A DNA stretch of 64,000 nt from an uncultured Clostridia bacterium (GTDB lineage: Bacteria > Bacillota > Clostridia > Oscillospirales > Oscillospiraceae): NCBI GenBank assembly GCA_946061515.1, contig CAMGRL010000006.1, forward strand, positions 1 through 64,000, written 5' to 3'. The position numbers and the translations under genes were made by a program. This document shows positions 39,868 through 50,474 of this stretch, in pieces. Each line of letters starts with the position of its first letter. The stretch's first letter is position 1. The notes below the pieces were generated by a model. The model was not told the origin of the DNA and ran no database searches. It was given only the letters and a program-made list of their open reading frames with translations.

Positions 39868-41333
39868 ATATATAGCCTTGCATACTCCTGCGCGGAAAGT
39901 TCAAAGCCGAAGTCGGCCTGCATGGCGCGGCTGATCAGACCATGCATCACTTCTTTGTTGTTCCAGAAGCTCAGCGCGTACAGCACGGTATTTCTCATTT
40001 CCCAGGCGTCGTAATTGGCAAAGGAGAAGCCCACGCCCTCGTCGGTATACTCGTTATAGGGGGCCACGGTGTCCCGCAGGCCGCCGGTCTCCCGGACGAT
40101 GGGGATGCTGCCGTAGCGCATGGCGATCATCTGGCTCAGGCCGCAGGGCTCAAAGCGGGAGGGCATGAGGTAGAAGTCGCTGCCGGCGTAAACCAGGTGG
40201 GACAGCTCCTCATTGTAGCCGATATAGGCGCAGAGGCGGCCCTTATAGCGGCTCTCCGCGCCGCGCATGAAGTTTTCAAAGCGCTCGTCGCCAGTGCCCA
40301 GGAGCATGAACTGCATGTCGTTGTTGGTCATCAGATCGTCGATCACATGGGCCACCAGGTCAAAGCCCTTCTGCTCGGTCATGCGGGTGACCATGGCGAA
40401 AAGGGGCACGTCGGGCCGGACCTCCAGGCCCATGCGCTGCTGCAGCTCGGCCTTGCAGGCGGCCTTGCCGTTCAGGTGTCCCCTGTCATATCTGGCAGGG
40501 AGCAGCCCATCGGTGCGGGGATTGAATACATCCTTGTCGATGCCGTTGATGATGCCGGAGAGCTGTTCGCTGCGGGCGTTGAGGATGCCCTCCAGCCCCT
40601 CGGCGTAATAGGGGGTCTTGATCTCGTTGGCGTAGCTGGGGCTGACGGTATTGATCCTGTCGGAAAACACGCAGCCGGCCTTCAAAAAGTCCGCGCAGCC
40701 GTTGAGCTCCATGAACTCCCAGGTGTAATATTTGGAATCCACACCCAGTAGGTCCTGCACATAGTCAAAGCCGAACTTTCCCTGGAAGGCGATGTTGTGG
40801 ATGGTCAGCAGGAAACGGAGATTTTCCTGCATACCGCCCTGATACTGGGTCTTGGCCAGCATGGGGATCATGGCGGTGTGCCAGTCGTTGCAGTGCACCA
40901 CCTCGGGCCGGAAGTCCAGCAGAGGCAGGGTGTCCAGCACGGCGCGGCAGAAGTAGGCGTACTGCTCCCCTTCGGGATAGCCGCCGCGATAGATCTTGTC
41001 GCCGAAGTACTGCTCGTTGTCCACCAGGTAGATCACAACGCCGTCCAGCACCAGCTTTTCAATGCCCACATAGGCCTTGCGCCAGCCCAGATTGCTGTAA
41101 AAATGGAACATATGCTCAGTCTGCCCGGCATATTTGTTTTTGATGACCCGGTGATAAGGGATAATGACTCTGGCGTCAATGCCCAGTCTGGCCAGAGACT
41201 TGGGGAGAGTCCCCACCACATCGGCCAGACCGCCGGTCTTGGCCAGAGGGGCGCACTCCGCCGCACACAGCAGCACTGCGGGCAGCTCACTGCGGCCCTT
41301 TTCCTTCAGCATTTCACGAAATTCCTTTTTCAT
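39855..41333 (-). CDS. glgA: Glycogen synthase (GT5)
   Basis: AAECAPLAKTGGLADVVGTLPKSL; SRFEPCGLSQMIAMRYGSIPIVRETGGLRDTV; overlaps glgB. Confidence 0.96.
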   Translation of the reverse strand: MKKEFREMLKEKGRSELPAVLLCAAECAPLAKTGGLADVVGTLPKSLARLGIDARVIIPYHRVIKNKYAGQTEHMFHFYSNLGWRKAYVGIEKLVLDGVVIYLVDNEQYFGDKIYRGGYPEGEQYAYFCRAVLDTLPLLDFRPEVVHCNDWHTAMIPMLAKTQYQGGMQENLRFLLTIHNIAFQGKFGFDYVQDLLGVDSKYYTWEFMELNGCADFLKAGCVFSDRINTVSPSYANEIKTPYYAEGLEGILNARSEQLSGIINGIDKDVFNPRTDGLLPARYDRGHLNGKAACKAELQQRMGLEVRPDVPLFAMVTRMTEQKGFDLVAHVIDDLMTNNDMQFMLLGTGDERFENFMRGAESRYKGRLCAYIGYNEELSHLVYAGSDFYLMPSRFEPCGLSQMIAMRYGSIPIVRETGGLRDTVAPYNEYTDEGVGFSFANYDAWEMRNTVLYALSFWNNKEVMHGLISRAMQADFGFELSAQEYARLYIWML

Positions 41334-43260
41334 CTTTCTCTGCCTCCGTTTTCTTTTTCTCCGTCTCTTTGTCCTTTTTATATTCAAAGTACACTGTAGA
41401 CATGGGGGGTAGGGTGATCTTTGCGGAATACTGCATTTCAAAGAAGGGCTCGTCTATACTCTTGATGACCCCCTCGTTTTTGATGCCGTGGCCGCCGAAG
41501 CGCTCCTCATCGCTGCTGAGGATCTCTTTCAGGGTGCCGGGGGCGGGCAGGGCGATGACGAAATCGTCATAGCGCACGGGGGTGAAGTTGCAGGCGCAGA
41601 CCAGATAGCTGTCCTGCTCGGGAGCCAGGCGGATAAAGGCCACGGAGCTGCGCTGGTTGTCGTTCACGTTCAGCCACTTGAAGCCGTCCCAGGAGCGGTC
41701 GATCATGTACATGGCAGGCGTTTTCACATAGAGCTTGTTCAGCTCACGGCAGTAGTCCTGCATGGCCTTGTGCTTGGGGTAGTCCAGAAGCAGCCAGTCC
41801 AGCTGCTGCTTGAAGTTCCACTCGATAAACTGGCCGAACTCGCTGCCCATAAAGGTCAGCTTCTTGCCCGGGTGGGCAAACTGGTAGCCGTAGAGGGTGC
41901 GCAGGGAGTCGAATTTCAGGTCGTAGTCGCCGCTCATCTTGTTGAGCATGGATTTCTTGCCGTGGACCACCTCGTCGTGGGAGTAGGCCAGAACGTAGTT
42001 CTCGGAGAAGGCGTACATCATGGAGAAGGTCAGCTTGTTGTGGTTATAGCTGCGGTAGATGGGGTCCAGAGCCATGTAGTCCAGGGTGTCGTGCATGAAG
42101 CCCATATCCCACTTGAAGCAGAAGCCCAGGCCGCCCACCTCGGGGGGAGCGGTGATCAGGGGGAAGGCGGAGGATTCCTCGGCGATGGTGATGGCGCCGG
42201 GGTAATTGACCAGAACTGTGGAATTCAGCTTCCGCAGAAAGTCCACCGCGTCCAGGTTGGTGCTGCCGCCCTCGCGGTTGGGGGTGTACTCCCCGTCCTT
42301 ACGGCAGTAGTTCAGGTAGAGCATGGAGCTGACCGCGTCTACCCGGATGCCGTCGATGTGGTAGTCCTCAAAGAATTTGCAGGCGGAGGAGACAAGGAAG
42401 CTCTTCACCTGGTTGGAGGCGTAGTCAAAAATCAGGGTGCCCCACTCGGGATGCTCCGCCATGCGGCGCTCCTTGCACTCAAACTGAGGGGTGCCGTCGA
42501 ACATGGCCAGGCCGTGCTCGTCCTTGGGGAAGTGGGCCGGGACCCAGTCCATGATCACGCCGATGCCCGCTCTGTGCAGGCGGTTGATCATGTACTTGAA
42601 GTCGTCCGGGTCGCCGTAGCGGGAGGTGGGGGCGTAATAGCCGGTGACCTGATAGCCCCAGGAGGGGGGATAGGGGTACTCGGTCAGAGGCATGAACTCC
42701 ACATGGGTGTAGCCCATGTCCTTGCAGTACTTGACCAGCTCCTCAGCGATCTCCCGGTAGACCGGCTTCTCGCCGGGCAGGTCCTTCCAGGAACCGATGT
42801 GTACTTCATACACACTCATGGGCTCCTGCATGAACTTGCGCTCCGCGCGCTTTTCCATGTAGTCCTTGTCGGTCCAGCGGGTACGGCTGCGGGCAAAGAC
42901 CTTGGAGGCTGTCTCCTTATCGGACTGGCTCCAGGCGGCAAAGGGGTCGGCCTTCAGCACCTGGCGGCCGTCGGCCCCGTCGATGCAGTATTTATACAGT
43001 GCGCCGTGCTCCAGGCCCTCCACAAAGCAGACCCACACGCCGCCTTCCACAGGCTCCATGGGGGTGGCGTTCCGGTCCCAGTTGTTGAAGTCGCCAACCA
43101 GGGTGACCCGGCGGGCATTGGGGGCCCAGACCATAAAGCGGTACATTTTGATGCGTGCGATATAGTGGCAGCCAAAGGCAAGCCATGCCTTCTGTGCGGC
43201 GCCGGTATTAAAAAGATAGATATCGTCCCGCGGGATATACTTCTGCAATTTCTCGTTCAT
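41314..43260 (-). CDS. glgB: 1,4-alpha-glucan branching enzyme
   Basis: MPLTEYPYPPSWGYQVTGYYAPTSRYGDPDDFKYM; GIRVDAVSSMLY; LAYSHDEVVHGKKSML. Confidence 0.97.
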   Translation of the reverse strand: MNEKLQKYIPRDDIYLFNTGAAQKAWLAFGCHYIARIKMYRFMVWAPNARRVTLVGDFNNWDRNATPMEPVEGGVWVCFVEGLEHGALYKYCIDGADGRQVLKADPFAAWSQSDKETASKVFARSRTRWTDKDYMEKRAERKFMQEPMSVYEVHIGSWKDLPGEKPVYREIAEELVKYCKDMGYTHVEFMPLTEYPYPPSWGYQVTGYYAPTSRYGDPDDFKYMINRLHRAGIGVIMDWVPAHFPKDEHGLAMFDGTPQFECKERRMAEHPEWGTLIFDYASNQVKSFLVSSACKFFEDYHIDGIRVDAVSSMLYLNYCRKDGEYTPNREGGSTNLDAVDFLRKLNSTVLVNYPGAITIAEESSAFPLITAPPEVGGLGFCFKWDMGFMHDTLDYMALDPIYRSYNHNKLTFSMMYAFSENYVLAYSHDEVVHGKKSMLNKMSGDYDLKFDSLRTLYGYQFAHPGKKLTFMGSEFGQFIEWNFKQQLDWLLLDYPKHKAMQDYCRELNKLYVKTPAMYMIDRSWDGFKWLNVNDNQRSSVAFIRLAPEQDSYLVCACNFTPVRYDDFVIALPAPGTLKEILSSDEERFGGHGIKNEGVIKSIDEPFFEMQYSAKITLPPMSTVYFEYKKDKETEKKKTEAEKDEKGIS

Positions 43261-43483
43261 GGGGTGAATTCTCCTTTTCATTCCAGTCGTAAGCTCTGTT
43301 GTAAGCTATGGGATATCCGCACAACATGATGGGATATCTAAGTTATTATACAGCCAATCGCTGTCAATTCCAAGAGAAAAATCTTCGAAAGTCCGTCCTA
43401 TGTTATCTTTTTTGCAATTTTTCTCCCTTTTTAATACGTTATGTAAACCGGATTGACTGAAAGCACCTCGCTGTACCATAGGA

Positions 43484-43517
43484 AAAGCGCCTCCTTGTAC
43501 GCAAAGAGGCGCTTAAT
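43484..43517. terminator. Intrinsic terminator-like hairpin
   Basis: AAGCGCCTCCTTGTACGCAAAGAGGCGCTTA. Confidence 0.65.
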
Positions 43518-43520
43518 CGG

Positions 43521-44741
43521 TCAATCTCTGAAAAACAGGTCCCGGGTGTAGACCTTTTCCCACACGTCCTCCAGACAGGGGTCCCAGCGGTTGGCCAGGA
43601 TCACGTCGGCGCTTTGCTTGAAGGCGTCCAGGTCCTTTTCCACCCGGCAGCCGGCAAAGCTGTCCTGCCCGTCCAGGGTAGGCTCGTAGATCAGCATGGG
43701 GATGCCCTTTTCCCGGATTCGCTCCATGACCCCCTGGATGGCGGAGGTGCGGAAATTGTCGCTGCCGGATTTCATGGTCAGCCGGTAGATGCCCACGGTT
43801 TTGGGCTTTCGCGCCAGGACAGTGGCGGCGATAAAGTCCTTGCGGGTGGCGTTGCTCTGTACCACGGCGCCGATGAGGTTCTGGGGCACGTCCTTATAAT
43901 TGGCCAGCAGCTGCACCGTATCCTTGGGCAGACAGTAGCCCCCGTAGCCGAAGGAGGGGTTATTGTAGTGCCCGCCGATGCGCGGGTCCAGGCAGACGCC
44001 CCGGATGATCCGCCCCGCGTCCAGGCCCTTCAGCTGGGCATAGGTGTCCAGCTCGTTGAAAAAGCTGACCCGCACGGCCAGATAGGCGTTGGCGAAAAGC
44101 TTGATGGCCTCCGCCTCGGTGGGGCCGGCGAAGACCGTGGGGATCTGCTCCGGCGCTGGCTCCAGCTCCAGCAGCGGCTCCCTGGCCGCCCGGACGAGAA
44201 GCCCGGCAAATTCCTCCGCCGCCTGCCGCTGGGCGGGTTTTGCCCCGACGATGATGCGGCTGGGGTGAAGATTGTCGTAAAGGGCCCGGGATTCCCGCAA
44301 AAACTCCGGGCTGAACAGAATATTCTCCGTGCCGTACTTTTTCTGTACCAGCTCCGTGTAGCCCACGGGGATGGTGGATTTGATCACCATCAGGGCCTGG
44401 GGATTTACGCGAAGCACCGTCCCGATGACCTGCTCCACCACAGAGGTGTCAAAGCAGCCCAGCTGCTCATCATAGTTGGTGGGGACGGCAACGATCACCG
44501 TGTCCGCCCTCCGGTAGGCCTCTTCAGCGTCGGTAGTGGCCGTCAGATCCAGTTGGATCCTCCCCTCAAGGCTTGCGGCCAGGAAGGTTTCGATCTCCCG
44601 GTCCCGGATGGGGCTGACGCCGGAATTGATCTTCTCCGCCTTTGAAGCGGTGGTGGTGACGCAGTCCACATGGTTGTGCTGGGACAGCAGCACGGCCAGG
44701 GACAGCCCCACATAGCCCGCTCCGGCGATGGCAATGTTCAT
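43521..44741 (-). CDS. ugd: UDP-glucose 6-dehydrogenase
   Basis: [55 protein letters not shown]. Confidence 0.95.
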   Translation of the reverse strand: MNIAIAGAGYVGLSLAVLLSQHNHVDCVTTTASKAEKINSGVSPIRDREIETFLAASLEGRIQLDLTATTDAEEAYRRADTVIVAVPTNYDEQLGCFDTSVVEQVIGTVLRVNPQALMVIKSTIPVGYTELVQKKYGTENILFSPEFLRESRALYDNLHPSRIIVGAKPAQRQAAEEFAGLLVRAAREPLLELEPAPEQIPTVFAGPTEAEAIKLFANAYLAVRVSFFNELDTYAQLKGLDAGRIIRGVCLDPRIGGHYNNPSFGYGGYCLPKDTVQLLANYKDVPQNLIGAVVQSNATRKDFIAATVLARKPKTVGIYRLTMKSGSDNFRTSAIQGVMERIREKGIPMLIYEPTLDGQDSFAGCRVEKDLDAFKQSADVILANRWDPCLEDVWEKVYTRDLFFRD

Positions 44742-44757
44742 CTTCCGCGCCTCCCGC

Positions 44758-45843
44758 TCAGACGCCCGGGGCGCAGAGTTCCTCCGCTGCATTGGCCGTC
44801 TCCGGCGGGCCGTAGAAATCCAGAAGCAGGGCGGCAAACTTGTCGTGTACGCCGTGCTTTGCCGGGGCCTGGACGATGTTCATGCCCGGGTTGTGGTTGC
44901 CCTCGATCAGCTCCAGCTTCCCTCCCGGCAGGATGGCCACATCCCAGCCCACCACACGCAGACAGGGCAGGGTCTGGGAGGCCCGGCGGCACAGGTCCAC
45001 CACCTGATCCCAGTAGGGGATCTGCTGGTCCCGGAAGCGGACGCCGGTCATGGGGTGGCTCAGGTAGGTGTTGCCGTGCTCATCCAGCCCGTCGGTGATG
45101 ATGCGGCCGGTTTTGGGGTCGATCTCGCAGAAGATGCCGCCGCCGTGGGCGTTATCCACATGCAGGCCCTTGTTGCCCACCCGCAGGCCAGCGCCGAACA
45201 CCTGGAAGCGCTCCCCATTGCGGAAGGTGATGACCCGCAGAGTGTTGAGAGATTCGGGATGGTAGCAGGCCAGCGCCGGGTCAGACTCCAGAAACTCCTC
45301 CGCCAGATACCCCTTTTCCGACAGCTCGGTGAAGAGCCCGTCCAAATCCTCCACGTCCTCAATATTCAGCTTCTTAAAGCCGATGCCCCAGCTGGACAGC
45401 GGGGGCTTGAGGGCGATGGAGCGGTGCTTTTCCAGAAAAGCGCCAAACTCCTCCACTGTGGCCTCCGGCAGATAGAGCCAGTCCCGGCTGATAAATTCCG
45501 AAAAGGTCTTGAGAAAGCAGACCTTGTCCTTCAGATAGGGCTCGGAGGGGCTGTTGTAGGGGCGCATCAGGAGGGTGGCCTCCGTGTCCGTCAGATACTT
45601 TTTCTGTTCGCTGAGGGGCAGACCCGCAAAGCCGAAGATGGTGTACTCGGACATGGAGACCCGCTTTTCCGGGTTATTGCGGCGCACCTTCAGATAATCG
45701 TAAAAGAGCTTGTTTTCCGTAAAGCCCTCGGGCAGCTTCTGTATGCCCTTGACGTAGATTTTGAACCGCTTTCGCAGGACGGGGTATGCTTTTATGCTCT
45801 TGACAAGCATATTTTCAGTCAGTATGTTTTTCATCGTTCTCAC
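44758..45843 (-). CDS. Sugar-transfer associated ATP-grasp protein (1 of 4)
   Basis: [86 protein letters not shown]. Confidence 0.85.
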   Translation of the reverse strand: MRTMKNILTENMLVKSIKAYPVLRKRFKIYVKGIQKLPEGFTENKLFYDYLKVRRNNPEKRVSMSEYTIFGFAGLPLSEQKKYLTDTEATLLMRPYNSPSEPYLKDKVCFLKTFSEFISRDWLYLPEATVEEFGAFLEKHRSIALKPPLSSWGIGFKKLNIEDVEDLDGLFTELSEKGYLAEEFLESDPALACYHPESLNTLRVITFRNGERFQVFGAGLRVGNKGLHVDNAHGGGIFCEIDPKTGRIITDGLDEHGNTYLSHPMTGVRFRDQQIPYWDQVVDLCRRASQTLPCLRVVGWDVAILPGGKLELIEGNHNPGMNIVQAPAKHGVHDKFAALLLDFYGPPETANAAEELCAPGV

Positions 45844-46810
45844 CCAGACAGCTTAATATCAACGGGTATTTTCCAACCCTGTCAAACTGGATTATATTGC
45901 CTCCTGGCCAGTGCACATTGCCCTCGATCAGCGCCGGGCCGTCAGAGGTCAGGGCGATATCCCAGCCCACATAGCCCAGACTGGGCACACGCTCCATGCC
46001 CTGCCGCACCAGTGTTTTCAGCTCATCCCAGTAAGGAAGAGCAAAGCCGGGCATGAAATACCCGGTAGCCGGATGGCGTGTGTATTCCCGGATCTCCGTA
46101 TTGTTCCGCCCCGGGCCGGACACCCGGCCATTCTCCAGATCCAGCGGGTAGGCCACGCCGCCGGAGTGGAAATTGTCCGTCACCGCGCCCTTTCCGCCGC
46201 ATTTCAGGCAGGCGCCGATCAGGCGGATCTCTCCCTTCGCGTCCCTTGCGGCGTTGACGCGGACGGAGTTGACGCAGGAGGGGTTGATTGCATTCAGAGC
46301 CGCATGCTGCACGATCACTTCTTCTAAAAGCAGCTTCTCCCGGCAGCACTTTTGGTAAAAGTCCTCCCTGTCCTCCGGGCAGCGGAGCTTTTCGATGCCC
46401 TTGCCCATGGTCCCGGATACAGGCTTTATGATACACTCTTCATGCCGGTCAAGGAAAGCGGTAAATTCTGCAAAGGAAGCATCGGGCGCGTACAGAAACT
46501 CCCGCCTGAGCAGGTCCGAAAAGGTTCTGTCGAACAGCTCCTTGCGGGCGAGTTTCTGTATATCCTCATTTGTGGCCTTCCGGTTCAGCGCGCTGTCCAC
46601 CGCCTTGGAGCGGCCGGAGGTGAGATACTCCCCTCTCTGCCGGTCGCTCAGTTCATAGAAGCGGAGAACCAGATAGTTTTCCGCCGAAGCGCCGTGGCGG
46701 CGGGAGCAGTGCACAGCGTCCCGGAAATAGTGCCAGACAGAGCCGCCCCGCTGCTCATGCAGACTGCGGCTGACGGCCCAGAGCTTTTTTGCGGCGTTCC
46801 ATCTTGACAT
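45815..46810 (-). CDS. Sugar-transfer associated ATP-grasp protein (2 of 4)
   Basis: IIKPVSGTMGKGIEKL; NFHSGGVAYPLDLENGRV; LGYVGWDIALTSDGPALIEGNVHWPGGNIIQFD. Confidence 0.85.
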   Translation of the reverse strand: MSRWNAAKKLWAVSRSLHEQRGGSVWHYFRDAVHCSRRHGASAENYLVLRFYELSDRQRGEYLTSGRSKAVDSALNRKATNEDIQKLARKELFDRTFSDLLRREFLYAPDASFAEFTAFLDRHEECIIKPVSGTMGKGIEKLRCPEDREDFYQKCCREKLLLEEVIVQHAALNAINPSCVNSVRVNAARDAKGEIRLIGACLKCGGKGAVTDNFHSGGVAYPLDLENGRVSGPGRNNTEIREYTRHPATGYFMPGFALPYWDELKTLVRQGMERVPSLGYVGWDIALTSDGPALIEGNVHWPGGNIIQFDRVGKYPLILSCLGENDEKHTD

Positions 46811-46932
46811 CAGGCAGCGCCGCCCTTTCCATCACGGAGGAACCAGCGAAGCTTTTCCCGATACAGGACGGCGGAGACCGGCCCGTTGGTGGCTGGCCGC
46901 TTCAGCGCCGTGCCCAAAACCGCAATTTTCAC
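46810..46932 (-). CDS. Candidate 40-aa ORF or gene remnant (VKIAVLGTALKRPATNGPVSAVLYREKLRWFLRDGKGGAA)
   Basis: GTG overlaps the upstream stop (GTGA) and its TGA overlaps the downstream ATG (TGATG). Confidence 0.4.
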   Translation of the reverse strand: MKIAVLGTALKRPATNGPVSAVLYREKLRWFLRDGKGGAA

Positions 46933-47813
46933 CGCTTGTCACCCTCCATCATTTTTCCGAACATCAGATCCGTCTCCGGCAGGCGCTTATTGTCCAGCGC
47001 GGCGGCGGGCGTAAAGGTCATCTCCCCGAAGCGCACCTGGCCCTCCGTGATATACAGGTCGACCCGCACAAAGGGAAAGCCCGCGCTGAGCTTGTCCGCC
47101 GTTTGAAAGGCCTCTTCCAGGCCCTCAGGCCGGGGCGGCGCAAAATCCGCCGGGGCGTTTTTCGAGTCCCGGTTGATGCGCATAAGCTGAAAATCCCTAT
47201 CAAAAAAATAGAAGCGGGGCCAGCCCTCTTCCCTTCCCATGCAGAGCATCACGCAGCAGGCCCGGCCGTTGAAGCAATAAAATTTATAATCCTCCAGAGG
47301 GCTATCGCCGCCGATATATTCCTCAACGATCAGTTTTTTGGGTACATTCCGGTACTGAAGCTCGGAATAATAGGCCCAGAAGGGTTCCTTTCCCCATTTT
47401 TTCAGCTGCTTTACCGCCGCCGGGACATCCAGCGCGGACTTGTCCGGGCACAGCAGATTGTAGCCGCAGCCAAAGTTCCACTTGATCACAAAGCGCTCCG
47501 GCAGGGCGTTGAAATCAATGTCCTCCGGCCGGTCGTATACGGCGAGCAGCTGGTTTAAAGTACTTGCACAGCCCCGCTCCGCCACAAAGTCCCGCACCCG
47601 GTATTTGTCAGCGCACTGGCGCACCAGGGGGCCCGTGCCGTAACGCTCCAGCTTCAGCTTCAGCAGCTTTTCATTCAATGTCTCCGGGTTTTTCAGATTC
47701 ACCCGGCGGCCGAATTTTTTCAAAAACAGCAGCTCCGTATTCAGGCGGGGCGATATATAGGACAAGGCCGCGTAAAATCCGCGGCTCAGCGTCCTGATTT
47801 TTTTCTTTTTCAC
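46929..47813 (-). CDS. TupA-like ATP-grasp protein
   Basis: NLKNPETLNEKLLKLKL; ADKYRVRDFVAERG; PERFVIKWNFGCGYN; EEYIGGDSPLEDYKFYCFNG. Confidence 0.85.
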   Translation of the reverse strand: MKKKKIRTLSRGFYAALSYISPRLNTELLFLKKFGRRVNLKNPETLNEKLLKLKLERYGTGPLVRQCADKYRVRDFVAERGCASTLNQLLAVYDRPEDIDFNALPERFVIKWNFGCGYNLLCPDKSALDVPAAVKQLKKWGKEPFWAYYSELQYRNVPKKLIVEEYIGGDSPLEDYKFYCFNGRACCVMLCMGREEGWPRFYFFDRDFQLMRINRDSKNAPADFAPPRPEGLEEAFQTADKLSAGFPFVRVDLYITEGQVRFGEMTFTPAAALDNKRLPETDLMFGKMMEGDKR

Positions 47814-47825
47814 GGCACTCTGTCC

Positions 47826-48737
47826 TCACTCGGCCACAGCGTAGCTGTGGATCTTGTGCTCCGCGTCGTGGCGGGTGACGGAGATCATCATCTCCTCCGC
47901 CGCTTCCAGAGAGTCCTGAAGGCAGGCGGCCACAAATTTGGAGCGCTTGACGATGGAGCGGTACTCCATTTTGGAGGCCACATACTGGTAGTGCTTGACG
48001 GTGATAGAGGGGTCATAGCGGATGACCCGGCCTTCCCGGCGGCAGAGCCAGTCCAGGATCTCCATCTCGTAATACATAAAGGTCTTGCAGAAGAAGGGCT
48101 CCGGATGATCCGTCAGATAGCGGGCGGAGAAAATGACGCAGGAGCCGTGAAGGATGACCCCCTCGGCCGGCACGGAGCTGTCGATCTTCTGCTTGGCCCG
48201 GTTATAGCGCTGGACCTGACGCCAGAAAGCGGGGTTCCACTTCTCGCCGCTGCTGAGGAGCATAAGGATGGGGTTCTGGCTGCGCTTCACATACTCCAGC
48301 TTTTTCCGGGTGGATTCCAGGGTACAGCGGTGCAGAGACTTGGGGCTCTGGTGGATGCCGGAAAATACGGAAACGATATCCGGCCCCAGAACATCAAAGG
48401 GGTGCTCCAGATAAATTTCACTAATCCGGAGAGAGAAATCCGCCTGCTCGATCTCCACGTCGTTATTGAGTACCACGGTAAATTCCGGGTGCAGATTTTC
48501 CCAGGCCCAGCGGACGCCCAGATTATTGCCCCGGGCAAAACCGGCGTTCTCCCCGTTTAAGAGCACGGTGACATCCGGGTCGTTCATGTACTTTTCCTGG
48601 AGCATCCGGCCGGTATCATCGGGGGAGGCGTTGTCCACAATGACAACATGATTTTCGCCCAGGAGCTTTTTGATACATTCCGTGCAGGTGATCGTGCTGT
48701 CAATGGCGCGGTAATGGAGAATTACGAAAGCGTTCAT
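47826..48737 (-). CDS. Family 2 glycosyltransferase
   Basis: VVIVDNASPDDTGRMLQEKY; NAGFARGNNLGVRWA; VVLNNDVEIEQ. Confidence 0.92.
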   Translation of the reverse strand: MNAFVILHYRAIDSTITCTECIKKLLGENHVVIVDNASPDDTGRMLQEKYMNDPDVTVLLNGENAGFARGNNLGVRWAWENLHPEFTVVLNNDVEIEQADFSLRISEIYLEHPFDVLGPDIVSVFSGIHQSPKSLHRCTLESTRKKLEYVKRSQNPILMLLSSGEKWNPAFWRQVQRYNRAKQKIDSSVPAEGVILHGSCVIFSARYLTDHPEPFFCKTFMYYEMEILDWLCRREGRVIRYDPSITVKHYQYVASKMEYRSIVKRSKFVAACLQDSLEAAEEMMISVTRHDAEHKIHSYAVAE

Positions 48738-48743
48738 ATCTCT

Positions 48744-49613
48744 TTACTCTCTCTTTCTTCCGGGACGGAATGCTCTCGCCCTGTCTCCCAGATAATATGC
48801 CAGGTCGTACCATTTATGGGTCAGTTCAAAACTCTTCTTATAATGCTCGGCGGCCCGGCCCGGGTCGGTCCTGTGCAGCCGCTTCCCCATGCGCCGGTTC
48901 ATCACCGCGTCGCTCTGGGGGTATTTTTCGTAGAGGGCCCGATGCTTTTCATAGAGATGCACCAGCGCGGGGTAGGACTTGACGGCAAAGGAGATGCTGT
49001 CTCCCCCCACCTCAGAGTCGGCCAGGGCCTCCGGCAGATAGCAGAGCGTAAAACGCTCCGCGGCCCGGATGGCAAAATCCCAGTCCTGATAGCGCCGGAA
49101 GCTCTCGTCAAAGCGCAGCGCCTCCCAAACGCCTTTTTTCATCAGCATGGTCTGGGTCCCGGCCCGGTTCTCGGCCAGAAATTCCTCCAGCGCCTTTTCC
49201 GGGTGACAGGCGTGTACCGGGAAATAGAAGCTGCTGCCGTCGTGGGCGATGCGGTTCATGCCGCAAAAGCACAGGTCCGCCCCGGTCTCCTCCAGCAGTC
49301 TGCGCTGCTTTTCCAGCTTCTCCGCATGCCAGGTGTCGTCGCTGTCCTGAAAGGCCAGCAGCTCCCCATTGGCCCGCTCCGCGCCGTAATTTCTGGCGTA
49401 GCAGGCGCCCCGGTTTTGTTCATAGCGGTAATATTTTACCCGGGGGTCCGTTATATTCTCAAATAGTTCTTGTGTTCCATCGGTGGAAGCGTCGTCCACC
49501 ACGATCACTTCCAGATTGCTGTAGGTCTGCCCCAGGACGCTGAAAAGGCAGGCGGGTAGCTTGTCCCGCCTGTTGTAACAGGGTATGACCACAGAGATCA
49601 GCTTGTTATCCAT
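48744..49613 (-). CDS. Family 2 glycosyltransferase
   Basis: ISVVIPCYNRRDKLPACLFSVLGQTYSNLEVIVVDDASTDGTQEL; FQDSDDTW. Confidence 0.95.
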   Translation of the reverse strand: MDNKLISVVIPCYNRRDKLPACLFSVLGQTYSNLEVIVVDDASTDGTQELFENITDPRVKYYRYEQNRGACYARNYGAERANGELLAFQDSDDTWHAEKLEKQRRLLEETGADLCFCGMNRIAHDGSSFYFPVHACHPEKALEEFLAENRAGTQTMLMKKGVWEALRFDESFRRYQDWDFAIRAAERFTLCYLPEALADSEVGGDSISFAVKSYPALVHLYEKHRALYEKYPQSDAVMNRRMGKRLHRTDPGRAAEHYKKSFELTHKWYDLAYYLGDRARAFRPGRKRE

Positions 49614-50463
49614 GCTCTTTCTCCCCGCCGTTTATCCGGGGCAGCGGGAAGCTCTCCCTCATCAGCTTTTTCTTTGTCTCCACCATGGAGGGGGTAATGG
49701 CGTAATCCGCCCTGATTTCATCCACGCTGGGCGCCCTGTCCGTTCTCAGATCACAGACCAGGTGGGGCACCGGATAGGCGGAGTAATAATCGTCAAATTT
49801 ATAGCCGTCGCCCAGAGGGCGGTCGGAAAAGACCAGATGCCGGTTGGGTATATGGAAGCTGTCCGCCACGATCAGCCCGTGCAGGCTGCTGGACAGCAGC
49901 GTGCGGCACTGGGCGATCTGCCGGACCACCGTCAAAGGATCGTCCTTCACATTGATCAGGATCGAATTGGGGTAGCTGTCCGCAAGCTTCTGACAGGCCG
50001 GGTCACTAAGATCGCAGATATGGGGTACTATTCCGATATCATACACCATTTCCGGTCTTTCGTCCAGTAGTTCATCGGCCAATATGCCCGCATCTCCGGT
50101 GGGAATATCTAACTTTTTTCCGGTCATCTGCTCCAGGTTTTTCCGTGTCAGCTCGCCGCGGACGGCCCGAAAGTCCATGTCCCGCTTGAAGAACTTCCCT
50201 TCGCAGTCGGTGTAATTGATAAAGCCGGTGCCCCAGATGCTCACTTTGGGCCGGACAAGGCCGTTGAGCCGCTGGCGCAGGCGCATGGGCAGGCTGCCGT
50301 GAAGGGTATACTGGCCAAGACAGCTGCCGATGGCGCAGAGCTCCCCGGTCAGAAAGGAGTGCCGCTCCACCTTGTAGCCGAAGCATTTTTCAATGATAAG
50401 TACGTTCAGAAGGTCGCCCATATTGGCAAGCTTTGCGTAATAGAGCTTTACTGTTTCCTGCAT
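49606..50463 (-). CDS. Polysaccharide pyruvyl transferase family protein
   Basis: YYAKLANMGDLLNVLIIEKCFGY; IWGTGFI; CRTLLSSSLHGLIVADSFHIP. Confidence 0.9.
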   Translation of the reverse strand: MQETVKLYYAKLANMGDLLNVLIIEKCFGYKVERHSFLTGELCAIGSCLGQYTLHGSLPMRLRQRLNGLVRPKVSIWGTGFINYTDCEGKFFKRDMDFRAVRGELTRKNLEQMTGKKLDIPTGDAGILADELLDERPEMVYDIGIVPHICDLSDPACQKLADSYPNSILINVKDDPLTVVRQIAQCRTLLSSSLHGLIVADSFHIPNRHLVFSDRPLGDGYKFDDYYSAYPVPHLVCDLRTDRAPSVDEIRADYAITPSMVETKKKLMRESFPLPRINGGEKEHG

Positions 50464-50474
50464 AGTTCAGCCTT

